Source: an uncultured Acetobacteraceae bacterium (GTDB taxonomy: Bacteria > Pseudomonadota > Alphaproteobacteria > Acetobacterales > Acetobacteraceae). Taken from it: a DNA stretch of 64,000 nucleotides. Within the stretch, counting starts at the first letter, position 1; every line of letters begins with the position of its first letter. The notes beneath the pieces are model-generated. The model saw nothing but the letters and a program-made list of their open reading frames with translations. It was not told the DNA's origin and did no database searches. The stretch covers positions 1 to 64,000 of the forward strand of contig CAIXDS010000217.1 in NCBI GenBank assembly GCA_903918195.1. Reading direction: 5' to 3'. Both the position numbers and the translations under genes were made by a program. Below are positions 53,876 through 62,119 of this stretch, piece after piece.

Positions 53876-54424
53876 ATGGCCATCCTGAAAATCGCCCGCA
53901 TGGGCCACCCCGTGCTTTTGCAACGCGCCCAGCCGGTCGCCGATCCCACCGCGGCGGAAATCCGCCGTCTGGTGCGGGATATGCTCGAAACCATGGAGGA
54001 CGCGTCCGCGGCGGGGCTGGCGGCTCCGCAGGTGCACGTGCCGTTGCGGCTGTTCGTGTTCCGGGTGGGCGAGGGCCGCACCAGCGGCGATGCGGATGAC
54101 CGGCCCGTGGATAAAACTGTTGTGATCAACCCCGAAATCGCGGCGGTGGATGACGATGTGCGGCTGCACTGGGAGGGCTGCCTGTCGATTCCCGGGCTGC
54201 GCGCCGCGGTGCCGCGCCACTGGCGCATCCGCTACCACGGGGTGGACATCGAGGGCGCTGCGGTGGGCGGCGAGGTCACCGGCTTTCATGCCGGCGTGGT
54301 GCAGCACGAATACGACCATCTGAACGGGATACTCTACCCCATGCGCATGAACGATTTCCGGCTGTTCGGGTTCAACGAGGAACTGGCACGCGCCGAGCAG
54401 CAGGGCGCGGGAGGCCGGTCGTGA
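53876..54424 (+). CDS. def: peptide deformylase
   Basis: 182-residue metallopeptidase removing the formyl group from nascent proteins. Motif 1 GLAAPQ (47-52) is a variant of GxGLAAxQ, motif 2 is WEGCLSIPG (about 98-106), motif 3 HEYDHLNG (about 143-150) with two His ligands and catalytic Glu. GGAGGAG precedes ATG 53876. It overlaps the COQ9-like gene by 4 nt. The normal fmt partner is not beside it. An additional def elsewhere is possible, since the divergence suggests type-III-like features. Confidence 0.93.
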   Translation: MAILKIARMGHPVLLQRAQPVADPTAAEIRRLVRDMLETMEDASAAGLAAPQVHVPLRLFVFRVGEGRTSGDADDRPVDKTVVINPEIAAVDDDVRLHWEGCLSIPGLRAAVPRHWRIRYHGVDIEGAAVGGEVTGFHAGVVQHEYDHLNGILYPMRMNDFRLFGFNEELARAEQQGAGGRS

Positions 54425-55053
54425 GCGTGCCACCGGAACGCTCGCCCGAGCGTGACGCGGCGCTGGTGGCCATGCTGCCGCACGTCGCCCGGCTGGGCTG
54501 GACTCTGGCGGCGTTGCGCCGAGGGCTGCGCGATGCCGGTGCCGACCCGCAGGACGCCGGGTTGCTGTTCCCGGGCGGCACGCCGTCCCTGGTGGAAGCC
54601 TGGATCGACCTTGAAGACCGCCAGATGACAGCGGCGCTGGCGGCGCGCGACCTGTCCGGGTTGCGCCTGCCCGCGCGGGTGCGGCTGGCGGTGGCGCTGC
54701 GGCTGGAACTGGCGCGCCCGCATCGCGCCGCGGTGCGCCGGGCGGTGTCCGTGCTGGCATTGCCGCGCAATGCCGGGCTGGCGGCGCGGTCGCTGGCGCG
54801 CACGGTCGATGCGATCTGGCACGCGGCGGGCGACCGTTCCGCCGATTTTGCCTGGTACACCAAGCGGTTCATTCTCGCGGCCATCTATACGTCCACGCTG
54901 CTGTTCTGGCTGCGCGACGACAGCCCGGACGATGCGGCGACGCTGGCGTTTCTCGATCGGCGGCTGGCCGACCATGCGCGCTTCCACAAGGCGCAGCGGC
55001 GCTGCAGCGAACGTTTCTCGCGCTGCCTGCCCGGGGAGGCGGCGGCAGCGTGA
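54421..55053 (+). CDS. COQ9 family protein
   Basis: 210 residues. Helical COQ9/TetR-like fold recognisable by MLPHVARLGWTLAALRRGL near the N-terminus, LFPGGTPSLVEAWIDLEDR, and DFAWYTKRFILAAIYTSTLLFWLRD with the conserved lipid-binding amphipathic C-terminus. COQ9 binds lipids and helps the COQ7-type hydroxylase in ubiquinone synthesis. GTG 54421 overlaps the def stop. Confidence 0.9.
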   Translation: MSVPPERSPERDAALVAMLPHVARLGWTLAALRRGLRDAGADPQDAGLLFPGGTPSLVEAWIDLEDRQMTAALAARDLSGLRLPARVRLAVALRLELARPHRAAVRRAVSVLALPRNAGLAARSLARTVDAIWHAAGDRSADFAWYTKRFILAAIYTSTLLFWLRDDSPDDAATLAFLDRRLADHARFHKAQRRCSERFSRCLPGEAAAA

Positions 55054-55113
55054 GGCAGAGGGGTATCGCTCCACGGATTCCCATCCCTGCCTTGCTTCTG
55101 CTAAACTGGGATC

Positions 55114-56019
55114 ATGCCACAGGTCCGCATTACCCACACCACCGAGTACCGCTATGCGCGGCCGGTGCAGCTGACCACGCACCGGCTGATGCTGCGGCCG
55201 CGTGATTCGCACGATCTGCGGGTGCTGAGCGCCACGATAGGGGTGACTCCCCCGCCGGCGACGACACGCTGGGCGCATGACGTGTTCGGCAATTCGGTGT
55301 GCACGCTGGACTGGGACGCAACCCAGATGGCGGATACGCTGCGCCTGGTGTCGATCCTCGACCTGGAGCATTTCCCGGCGGCGGCCGAGCTGCCGCACGA
55401 TTCGCTCGATCCGGTGGCCGCAACCTATCCGTTCAGCTACGCCGCCGAGGAGTTTCCCGACCTCGCGCGCCTGCTGGAGCGCCACCACCCCGATCCGGAA
55501 CGGCACGTGGATGCCTGGGCGCGACGCTTCCTGCGACGCGGGGTGACGACCTCGACGCTCGACCTGCTGGCGGCGATGACGCGGGCCATCAAGTCCGACT
55601 TCCAATATGCGGCGCGGGAGGCCGAGGGCACCAACCCGCCGGTCGCCACGCTGGAGACGCGGCAGGGCGCGTGCCGCGACTTCGCCCTGCTGATGATGGA
55701 GGCGTGCCGATCGCTCGGCCTCGCGGCGCGGTTCGTCAGCGGATATCTGTACGACGAGGCGCTGGTGGACAGCGCCGTACCGGTGGTGGGCGGTGGCACG
55801 ACGCATGCCTGGTGCGCCATCTACCTGCCTGGGGCCGGTTGGGTCGAATTCGATCCGACCAACGGGCTGGTGGCAGGGCGCAACCTGATCCGGGTGTGCA
55901 TGGCGCGCACGCCGGAGCAGGCGGTGCCGGTGGCCGGCGGCTATATCGGCCGGGCCGGCGACTTCATCGGCCTGTCCGTCGATGTGCAGGCGGCGGTGGG
56001 ACAGGCAGCCTCCTGCTGA
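55114..56019 (+). CDS. transglutaminase-like cysteine protease family protein
   Basis: 301 residues. The N-terminal bacterial transglutaminase-like region (ITHTTEYRYARPVQLTTHRL) is followed by a catalytic triad: Cys in QGACRDFALLMMEACR (about 187), His in THAWCAIYLPGAGWVEFD (about 229) and Asp in FDPTNGLV (about 246). Such proteins act as peptidases/amide ligases or as processing enzymes of unknown substrate. ATG 55114 lies 60 bp after COQ9 in the same orientation. Confidence 0.88.
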   Translation: MPQVRITHTTEYRYARPVQLTTHRLMLRPRDSHDLRVLSATIGVTPPPATTRWAHDVFGNSVCTLDWDATQMADTLRLVSILDLEHFPAAAELPHDSLDPVAATYPFSYAAEEFPDLARLLERHHPDPERHVDAWARRFLRRGVTTSTLDLLAAMTRAIKSDFQYAAREAEGTNPPVATLETRQGACRDFALLMMEACRSLGLAARFVSGYLYDEALVDSAVPVVGGGTTHAWCAIYLPGAGWVEFDPTNGLVAGRNLIRVCMARTPEQAVPVAGGYIGRAGDFIGLSVDVQAAVGQAASC

Positions 56020-56050
56020 ACGCACCGCCAGGGCGGGTAGCAGTTTTCGC

Positions 56051-56066
56051 TGTCGGGAATCCGACC
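56051..56066 (+). promoter_or_regulatory. candidate NifA-type upstream activator site (near consensus)
   Basis: TGTCGGGAATCCGACC is TGT-N10-ACC, one base off the NifA consensus TGT-N10-ACA. Within it GTCGG-gaat-CCGAC is a perfect dyad. Its centre is about 92 bp upstream of the -24 element at 56150, inside the usual 80-150 bp range for NifA sites. Because of the mismatch it is a candidate only. Confidence 0.4.
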
Positions 56067-56149
56067 GGGATGTCATCGACACAACGATAACGCTGTCGGT
56101 CGCCATCGCCACGTCCCATCACCGCCTTGATCCGTCGCCCTTCCGGGCC

Positions 56150-56165
56150 TGGCCCGCGGCTTGCT
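56150..56165 (+). promoter_or_regulatory. sigma-54 type promoter of the ferredoxin/ferritin-like gene
   Basis: TGGCCCG-CGGC-TTGCT matches the RpoN consensus TGGCACG-N4-TTGCW with one change in the -24 box. GG-to-GC spacing is exactly 12 nt. Transcription would start near 56175, leaving a leader of about 90 nt before GTG 56265. Confidence 0.55.
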
Positions 56166-56264
56166 TTGCACTGTTGCGAACAAAAAGCCGCACGGACCGG
56201 AGCGCCCCGATGAGCGGTCCGGCGCGACCGCGCATCGGCCAGGCGCAACGACAGGAGCACGCAA

Positions 56265-57161
56265 GTGAGCAATGTGACGTTTTCATCCCCCGTGATGGCG
56301 AAGGACGTGACCGTTTATGCGGTTGCCGGCGATCGCGGGACCATCCTCGCCGTTGCCAAGGCCCACAAGATTCCGATCCCGTTCGACTGCCAGGACGGCG
56401 AGTGCGGGTCGTGTCTGGTGGAGGTCAAACATCTCTCGCCGGCGCAGAAATGCGGCATCTCCCTGACCGAGAAGGAAAAGGAAGTCCTCCGCCAGCTCGG
56501 CAAGATCACCAAGCAGGAAATCGAGGACGCCGAAGTCAACGACATGCCGCCGCGCTACCGGCTGGCGTGCCAGTGTTTCATCCGCAACGAGGACATTCTC
56601 GTCTCCTTCGAAGGCGATCAGGTGCTGCCGGCCAAGCCGCCGTACCTGTCCAAGGCCGCCAGGATCTTCAAGGGCGGCCTGGAAATCACCTCGGTCGATG
56701 AGTTCCTCGGCTACGCCGTCAAGGTCGAGGAGGACGCGGCGATCCATTTCGATGAACTGGCCAGCGCGATGGAGCAGGTCGGCAACAAGGAAGTGGCAAA
56801 GCTGTTCGCGCAGCTCGCCGGCTTCTCGCGCCTGCACCTCGCCGAGGCGCTGAAGCGGGCGGCCTCGATCGACGTGTCCAAGCATGTGCCGCCCGATTAT
56901 GTCTGGCCCGACCACGTGACCCCCGAGCGGACCGCGCTCTGGGCCGGCGATCCGGCATTGTCGCGGCTGGACGCGCTGCGGGCTGCCTTGCAGGGCGAGA
57001 AGCGGGGGTATGAGTTCTACTATTCCGTCGCCGGCACCTCGACCAACCCCGAGATCGTGGCACTGGCGAAGGAGTTCGTCGGCGAGGAAGCGGAGCATGT
57101 GAAGGTGCTTGAGGCGTGGATTACCCGGGAGGAGTGGCAGCGGAAGACCGCGGCGGAGTAG
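56265..57161 (+). CDS. fusion of [2Fe-2S] ferredoxin and ferritin-like/rubrerythrin domains
   Basis: 298 residues. The N-terminal plant-type ferredoxin domain carries Cys42, Cys47 and Cys50 (DCQDGECGSC) and Cys102/104 (YRLACQC). The C-terminal ferritin-like domain holds di-iron ligands in EEDAAIHFDEL (about 155-165), RLHLAEAL (about 190-197) and EEAEHVKVL (about 275-283). The chain has no membrane segment. Electron delivery to a di-iron centre in one polypeptide suits peroxide reduction (rubrerythrin type) or iron oxidation. Related fusions are reported near nitrogen-fixation genes in some diazotrophs. The RpoN/NifA-like elements upstream fit that. It starts at GTG 56265, behind AGGAG. The exact reaction is unknown. 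Confidence 0.8.
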   Translation: MSNVTFSSPVMAKDVTVYAVAGDRGTILAVAKAHKIPIPFDCQDGECGSCLVEVKHLSPAQKCGISLTEKEKEVLRQLGKITKQEIEDAEVNDMPPRYRLACQCFIRNEDILVSFEGDQVLPAKPPYLSKAARIFKGGLEITSVDEFLGYAVKVEEDAAIHFDELASAMEQVGNKEVAKLFAQLAGFSRLHLAEALKRAASIDVSKHVPPDYVWPDHVTPERTALWAGDPALSRLDALRAALQGEKRGYEFYYSVAGTSTNPEIVALAKEFVGEEAEHVKVLEAWITREEWQRKTAAE

Positions 57162-57263
57162 AGCAGGCGGTCAATTACCCGACACAGAGGCTACCATTGT
57201 GTTTCAATCGCGACAGATGCGTCCGCCCCGTCGCGTGAATCGGAACACAAAATCAAGAGCTGG

Positions 57264-57302
57264 TGTTGCGGCCCGACGGCACTATCCGTCGGAGCCGCAA
57301 CA
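57264..57302. terminator. strong 16-bp stem-loop after the ferredoxin fusion gene
   Basis: TGTTGCGGC/GCCGCAACA and CCGACGG/CCGTCGG stack into one stem with a single A bulge and a 6-nt loop (57280-57285). It lacks a T-run, so it may be a rho-assisted or bidirectional terminator between the convergent genes, or a structured RNA. Upstream (57162-57263) nothing was found. Just downstream (57314-57323) a GGGGC/GCCCC fragment of the repeat family follows. Confidence 0.5.
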
Positions 57303-57337
57303 TCAGTGCCTATGGGGCAGAGCCCCGGCATTCCTTT

Positions 57338-58405
57338 TTACGCAGTTGCCCCCTCAAGCTCCGGATAATCGACATACCCGCGAGCCCCGCCGCCAAAGAA
57401 CGTGGAAAAATCGGGCGTATTCAAGGCCGCCCCCTCGGCGAAGCGCCGGGGCAGGTCGGGGTTAGCGATGAACAGTTTTCCCCAGGCGGCCGCGTCGGCC
57501 TCGCCGTTGGCCAGCACCTGTTCCGCTGTTTCCTGGGTGAGGTCTTCGTTGGCGATCACCGGACCGCCGAAGATCGCCTTGATCTGCGGGGTCAGGCGCG
57601 GGTCGGCCAGCCGTTCGCGGGTGAACAGGAAGGCGAGGTTGCGGCGGCCGAGTTCGTTGGCGACGTAGCTGAAGGTGGCGGGGGGGTTGCTGTCGCCCAT
57701 GCTCTGGGCGTCGCAGCGCGGGGCCAGGTGCATGCCGACGCGGCCGGCGCCCCACACGTCGATGCAGGCATCGGTGACTTCCAGCATCAGCCGCGCGCGG
57801 TTCTCGATCGGGCCGCCATAGGCGTCGGTGCGGTGGTTGCTGCCGTCCTGCAGGAACTGGTCGAGCAGGTAGCCGTTGGCGCCATGGATTTCGACGCCGT
57901 CGAAGCCAGCCTTTTGGGCGTTCTCGGCGCCGAGGCGGTAGGCGGCGACGATGCCGGGGAGTTCCTCGATGTCCAGCGCGCGCGGGGTGACGAAGGGTTT
58001 TTTGCCGCCCAGCAGGTTGACATGGCCGCCGGCCGCGATGGCACTGGGGGCGACCGGCAGGGCGCCGTCGAGATAGGACGGGTCGGAAATGCGTCCGACA
58101 TGCCAGAGTTGCAGCACGATGCGCCCGCCGGCTTCGTGCACCGCGTCAGTCACCAACCGCCAGCCGGCGATTTGTGCGTCCGACCAGATGCCGGGCGTAT
58201 CCGGGTAGCCGACGCCCATCGGGGTGACCGAGGTGGCCTCGCTGATGATCAGGCCGGCGGAGGCGCGCTGGACGTAATATTCGGCCATCAGCGCGTTCGG
58301 CACGCGGCCGTCGCTGTTGGCGCGGCAGCGCGTCAGGGGGGACATGATGATGCGGTTGGGCAACTGGAGTTCGCCGAGGGCGAGCGGATCGAAAAGACCG
58401 GGCAT
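57338..58405 (-). CDS. old yellow enzyme family alkene reductase
   Basis: 355 residues. FMN-dependent OYE: LPNRIIMSPLTRCRAN near residue 16, SEATSVTPMGVGYPDTPGIW (about 55-74), QLWHVGRIS (about 98-106) and HGANGYLLDQFLQDGSNHRT (about 173-192), with the substrate-binding His/Asn pair. Such enzymes reduce activated C=C bonds, nitro esters and N-ethylmaleimide (NemA-like). ATG 58405 was used. No regulator is adjacent. Confidence 0.92.
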   Translation of the reverse strand: MPGLFDPLALGELQLPNRIIMSPLTRCRANSDGRVPNALMAEYYVQRASAGLIISEATSVTPMGVGYPDTPGIWSDAQIAGWRLVTDAVHEAGGRIVLQLWHVGRISDPSYLDGALPVAPSAIAAGGHVNLLGGKKPFVTPRALDIEELPGIVAAYRLGAENAQKAGFDGVEIHGANGYLLDQFLQDGSNHRTDAYGGPIENRARLMLEVTDACIDVWGAGRVGMHLAPRCDAQSMGDSNPPATFSYVANELGRRNLAFLFTRERLADPRLTPQIKAIFGGPVIANEDLTQETAEQVLANGEADAAAWGKLFIANPDLPRRFAEGAALNTPDFSTFFGGGARGYVDYPELEGATA

Positions 58406-58458
58406 GATGGCGTCCTGTGACTGACTGGCGCTGTTGTGCAGTGCGGGGGGGAACGAAT

Positions 58459-59946
58459 TCAAGGCCAGGTACGCAGGTGGTGCCCCAGGAACACAGGAAT
58501 CGACGCCGCCGGCCGGCCGGGGAAGCGGAGCAGGGCCGGGGGCAACGCGTCGATCGAATCGAACAGGCGGCCATAGGCTTCCTGCACCCGCGCGAGGTCG
58601 AGCGTCGGGCCGAACAGCAGAACATCCTGGCCCAGATGGGCTTCCGGGCCAGGAGAAAAGCCGTATTCGCGGGCGTCGGTGTTGAGACAGAGCACCGGCG
58701 GGTCGCCGCCGAGGGCGTAATCGACCTTGCCGGTGACCCACCAGGAATTGCCGGCGATGATGGTGCCGGGGCGGCGTAACAGGCCGCGCCCGTCCAGTTC
58801 GTCGCGCAGCGGCGTCCAGTCCAGCGCCTGCAGCCCCGGATCGAGGCCCGGGGCGAGGACGCCCAGCCAGTGCCAGCGCAGTTCGGCGGAAGTCACCAGC
58901 AGCAGGGACGCCAGCAGGGCCGCGGTGCCGACGGTCGCGCGGCGCAGCAGCACCGGGCGGGCCTGACCGAGCCGCACCAGGGCGGCGCCGAGCAGCGGGA
59001 ACAGGAACAGGTAGCCGGGCATCGCCCAGTGGAACAGCACGTGGCGCGACCACAGCGCCACCACGGCGAACAGCACGATCGGCGGTAGCGCCAGCCAGCA
59101 GAGCAGCCAGCTTCGCCAGGCACGCGGTCCGGCACGCAGGCCACGCAGCAGCCCGGCCATCAGCCCGGCCCAGATCCAGGGCAGCAGGAACAGCGCGGCG
59201 CCGGCCAGCACCAGCAGCGGGGCGGCGAGGTTCAGCTTGTGGGCCATCGCCCGTCCGCCCTGGAAGGCGAAGCTGGCCCAGCCATGCGAAGCGTTCCAGA
59301 CCAGCACGGGGGAAAACAGCGCCGCCGCCAGGCAAGCCGCGACCCAGGGCTGCGGCCGGGCGAGCCAGCGCCGGTGGATAGGACTGGTCAGCAGATACAA
59401 CGCCGCCCCGGCGAGGGTCAGCACGGCGGAGTATTTCGACAGCAGGGCCAGCCCGGCGCAGGCCCCGGCGCCGAGCCACCAGCCCCAGCCGCGTTCGGCG
59501 GGCAGGGCGCGCATCAGGCAGCAGCCGGCGCCGAGCAGGGCGCAGACCAGCGGGCCATCCGGCAGCACCCAGGAGCCGGTGGTGAGGCCGAACACCGGGG
59601 CGAGATTCAACGCCACCGCCGCCCACAGCCCGGCCGGCGGCGAGTCCGCCATCGCGCCGAGCCGGTAGACCAGGAAGCTGGACAGGGAAAACAGCGCCAC
59701 GAAGGGCAGGCGCACCACAACGGGCTGCTCGCTGCCCAGCAGCAGCGCCGCGCCGCGCGCGATCCACCAGGACAGCGGCGGATGGTCGAAATAGCCGAGG
59801 TGCAGGGTGCGCCCGGACGCCACCATGTAGCTTTCATCGATGCCCAGGCCGAGCGTCGCGGCGGCCAGCAGGCGCAGCAGCGCGGTGCCGAGGATCAGCA
59901 GGACCAGCAATTGCAGGCAACGGGCGGGGGACATCCCGCCCGTCAC
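58459..59946 (-). CDS. ArnT/PMT-like glycosyltransferase family 39 membrane protein
   Basis: 495 residues with about ten to twelve hydrophobic segments. The DES region GIDESYMVASG (about 36-46) has the catalytic Asp-Glu pair after TM1, followed by LGYFDHPPLSWWI (about 50-62), as in GT-C polyprenyl-phosphate-sugar-dependent transferases. It would transfer a sugar from a lipid-linked donor to lipid A, protein or a glycan at the periplasmic face. The acceptor is unknown. Also annotated in relatives as an ArnT-like protein. Confidence 0.83.
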   Translation of the reverse strand: MTGGMSPARCLQLLVLLILGTALLRLLAAATLGLGIDESYMVASGRTLHLGYFDHPPLSWWIARGAALLLGSEQPVVVRLPFVALFSLSSFLVYRLGAMADSPPAGLWAAVALNLAPVFGLTTGSWVLPDGPLVCALLGAGCCLMRALPAERGWGWWLGAGACAGLALLSKYSAVLTLAGAALYLLTSPIHRRWLARPQPWVAACLAAALFSPVLVWNASHGWASFAFQGGRAMAHKLNLAAPLLVLAGAALFLLPWIWAGLMAGLLRGLRAGPRAWRSWLLCWLALPPIVLFAVVALWSRHVLFHWAMPGYLFLFPLLGAALVRLGQARPVLLRRATVGTAALLASLLLVTSAELRWHWLGVLAPGLDPGLQALDWTPLRDELDGRGLLRRPGTIIAGNSWWVTGKVDYALGGDPPVLCLNTDAREYGFSPGPEAHLGQDVLLFGPTLDLARVQEAYGRLFDSIDALPPALLRFPGRPAASIPVFLGHHLRTWP

Positions 59947-59994
59947 TGCCCTCGCTTCACATCTGCGTCAACGCTGTTTCGGCAGCCGCCCGAG

Positions 59995-60840
59995 TCAGGC
60001 CGCCACCAGCTTCTGCTGCTGCTCGCCCAGGCCCTGGATGCCGAGCCGCATCACCTGGCCCGCGCGCAGGAACACCGGCTCGGGTTTGCGGCCCAGGCCG
60101 ACGCCGGCCGGCGTGCCGGTGGCGATGATGTCGCCGGGATGCAGGGTGATGAAATGCGACACGTAGGAGACCAGGGTGCGGACGCCGAAAATCATGTTTT
60201 TGGTGCTGCCGTCCTGCATGCGCTGGCCGTCCACCTCGAGCCACAGGGATAGATTCTGCGGGTCCGGCACTTCTTCTTTCGTGACCAGCCAGGGGCCGGT
60301 GGGGCCGAAAGTGTCGCAGCCCTTGCCCTTGTCCCAGGTGCCGCCGCGCTCGCTTTGGAATTCGCGCTCGCTCACGTCGTTGACGATGCAGTAGCCGGCG
60401 ACGTGGTCCATCGCCTGATCTTCGGAGACGTAGCTGGCGCGGGCGCCGATGACGACGCCCAGTTCCACCTCCCAATCGGTCTTTTTCGAGCCACGCGGGA
60501 TTTTCACGTCGTCGTACGGACCGCTATAGGCGCCGAGCGATTTGAGAAACAGGATCGGCTCCTTCGGCATCCGCCCGCCGGTTTCGGCGGCGTGGTCGGC
60601 GTAGTTCAGGCCGATGCACACGAAGTTCAGCGGCCGGGCGACGCACGGGCCGATGCGGTGCTCGCCGTGCAGGATGGGCAGGGTGTGCGGGTCGATGGCG
60701 AGGAGCTTGGCCAGGCCGTCGGGCGAGATGGCGTGGCCGTCGATGTCGTCCACCACGTCCGACAGGTCGCGGATATGCCCCAGATCGTCCATCAGCCCGG
60801 GCTTCTCGGCGCCCGGGGCGCCCCAGCGCAGCAGCTTCAT
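59995..60840 (-). CDS. fumarylacetoacetate hydrolase family protein (diketo-deoxysugar acid hydrolase type)
   Basis: 281 residues. FAH C-terminal domain metal site: Glu in VELGVVIG (about 126), with PLNFVCIGLNYADHAAETG, ILFLKSLGAYSGPYD, and GTPAGVGLGRKPEP at the end. The N-terminus (MKLLRWGAPGAEKPGLMDD) is typical of 2,4-diketo-3-deoxy-L-fuconate/rhamnonate hydrolases and ureidoglycolate-lyase-like members. With the SDR gene 16 bp upstream on the same strand, an oxidative deoxysugar route producing pyruvate plus lactate/glycolate is likely. Confidence 0.85.
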   Translation of the reverse strand: MKLLRWGAPGAEKPGLMDDLGHIRDLSDVVDDIDGHAISPDGLAKLLAIDPHTLPILHGEHRIGPCVARPLNFVCIGLNYADHAAETGGRMPKEPILFLKSLGAYSGPYDDVKIPRGSKKTDWEVELGVVIGARASYVSEDQAMDHVAGYCIVNDVSEREFQSERGGTWDKGKGCDTFGPTGPWLVTKEEVPDPQNLSLWLEVDGQRMQDGSTKNMIFGVRTLVSYVSHFITLHPGDIIATGTPAGVGLGRKPEPVFLRAGQVMRLGIQGLGEQQQKLVAA

Positions 60841-60856
60841 GGTGTGGTTTTCCTTC

Positions 60857-61606
60857 TCAGAGAGAAATCCCGCCGTCGATGACGACGGCCTGGCCGGTGA
60901 TGAAAATGGCCTCGTCGGAGGCGAGATAAACCGCCAGCGCCGCGATTTCCTCGGGCTGGCCGAGCCTGCCCATCGGCTGGCGTGCCAGGAAGGCGTCACG
61001 CGCCGCTTCCAGCCCGCCGGCGGCGGCGGCGTTGGCGGCGATGCGGTCCTGCAGGCTCGGGGTTTCCACCGTGCCCGGGCAGATCGCGTTGCAGCGTATG
61101 CCCTGTTTCACGAAGTCGGTCGCTACCGATTTGCTCAATCCGATCACCGCCGCCTTGCTGGCGCCGTAGATGGCGCGGTTGGGCAGGGCTTTTACGCTGC
61201 TGGCCACCGAAGCCATGTTCAATACGACGCCATGCCCGCGCGCAATCATGCCAGGGAGAAAAGCCTGGATGGTGCGCAGCATGGAGCGGACGTTGAGGTC
61301 GAAGGCGAAGGTGAATTCCGCCTCGGTCGCGTCCAGCACATTGCCCTGGTGGACGAAGCCGGCCGCGTTGAACAGGATGTCGACCGGGCCGGCGGCGGTG
61401 GCGGCGGTCGTGACGGCGGCGGCATCGAGCACATCCAGCGTGGCCGTGCGCAGGCGGGGGGCGGCGAGGCGGGCGAGCTTTTCGCCGTTCACATCGGTGG
61501 CGATGACGTCGGCGCCCTCGGCGGCAAAGGCGAGCGCGGTCGCCCGCCCGATGCCCTGCGCCGCGGCGGTGACGAAGGCGCGTTTGCCATTCAAGCGGCC
61601 TGCCAT
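60857..61606 (-). CDS. short-chain dehydrogenase/reductase (2-keto-3-deoxy-sugar acid dehydrogenase type)
   Basis: 249 residues. NAD(P) motif TAAAQGIGRA (13-22), NAAG near 84, catalytic Ser/Tyr/Lys in NMASVASS and YGASKAAVIGLSKSVATDF, and the C-terminal TGQAVVIDGGISL. It resembles 2-keto-3-deoxy-L-fuconate dehydrogenases, and its pairing with the FAH-family hydrolase supports that. ATG 61606 fits; the longer frame upstream is unsupported. Other SDR substrates cannot be excluded. Confidence 0.87.
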   Translation of the reverse strand: MAGRLNGKRAFVTAAAQGIGRATALAFAAEGADVIATDVNGEKLARLAAPRLRTATLDVLDAAAVTTAATAAGPVDILFNAAGFVHQGNVLDATEAEFTFAFDLNVRSMLRTIQAFLPGMIARGHGVVLNMASVASSVKALPNRAIYGASKAAVIGLSKSVATDFVKQGIRCNAICPGTVETPSLQDRIAANAAAAGGLEAARDAFLARQPMGRLGQPEEIAALAVYLASDEAIFITGQAVVIDGGISL

Positions 61607-61691
61607 TGCTGGTTTCCTCTCCACGGGAGAAGCCGGCGACCCGAAGGACGGGCGCGGGGCAGGGGAGGGTGGGCGCGGGTGTGGTTGGGTG

Positions 61692-61886
61692 TCAATCGGG
61701 GCTGTATTCTGCCTTCGCTTGCGGCAAGCCCGGATTGGCAGCCCGGATGGCGGCTGCGACCTTGTCGGGGTTGAGGAAAATCGCGTCGGCAAGTTCGGGA
61801 AGCTGGGCGATTGCTTCGGCTGTTGTGGTCTTGCCGGCGCCGTTGATGCCACCGAGGATGACGAGTTGCGGCTGCGGCGCTGTCAC
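61692..61886 (-). pseudogene. truncated zeta-toxin-like kinase
   Basis: 64 residues only. The P-loop LGGINGAGKTTTAE (11-24) and FLNPDKVAAAIRAANPG (37-53) match the N-terminus of zeta-toxin/AAA-type P-loop kinases of about 180-250 residues. The frame stops after AKAEYSPD. No continuation is visible in other frames before the SDR gene. Its ATG overlaps the stop of the upstream small gene (61883-61886). It is probably a remnant that can no longer phosphorylate UDP-sugars. Confidence 0.7.
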
Positions 61887-62119
61887 GTAGTCGCGGCGAC
61901 CCGGGCACGCAGCGCATCGTTGTCGCGCGCGGCCTTGCGTGCGCCCTCAGCCAAACACCGCAGCATGATCGCGCCCAGATCATCCCGCGCCAGGAAAGCC
62001 GCTGCCCGCCCGTCGCCCGATTGCGAGCCGGCCGGTTCGGCCGGTTCCGGCTCGGGCACGACATGTTCGCCCAGGCGTTCCATAACGGCGTCCTCTGTCC
62101 GTTGGCGATGGCTTGACAT
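61883..62119 (-). CDS. putative antitoxin-like partner of the zeta-type kinase
   Basis: 78 residues (MSSHRQRTEDAVMERLGEHV at the start, GAIMLRCLAEGARKAARDND near the end), predicted mainly helical with a Glu/Pro-rich middle. GGGAGAG precedes ATG 62119. It is upstream of, and overlaps by 4 nt, the zeta-like fragment, the order of antitoxin then toxin. No named family recognised. The assignment is by position and the typical orphan-antitoxin situation. Confidence 0.55.
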   Translation of the reverse strand: MSSHRQRTEDAVMERLGEHVVPEPEPAEPAGSQSGDGRAAAFLARDDLGAIMLRCLAEGARKAARDNDALRARVAATT

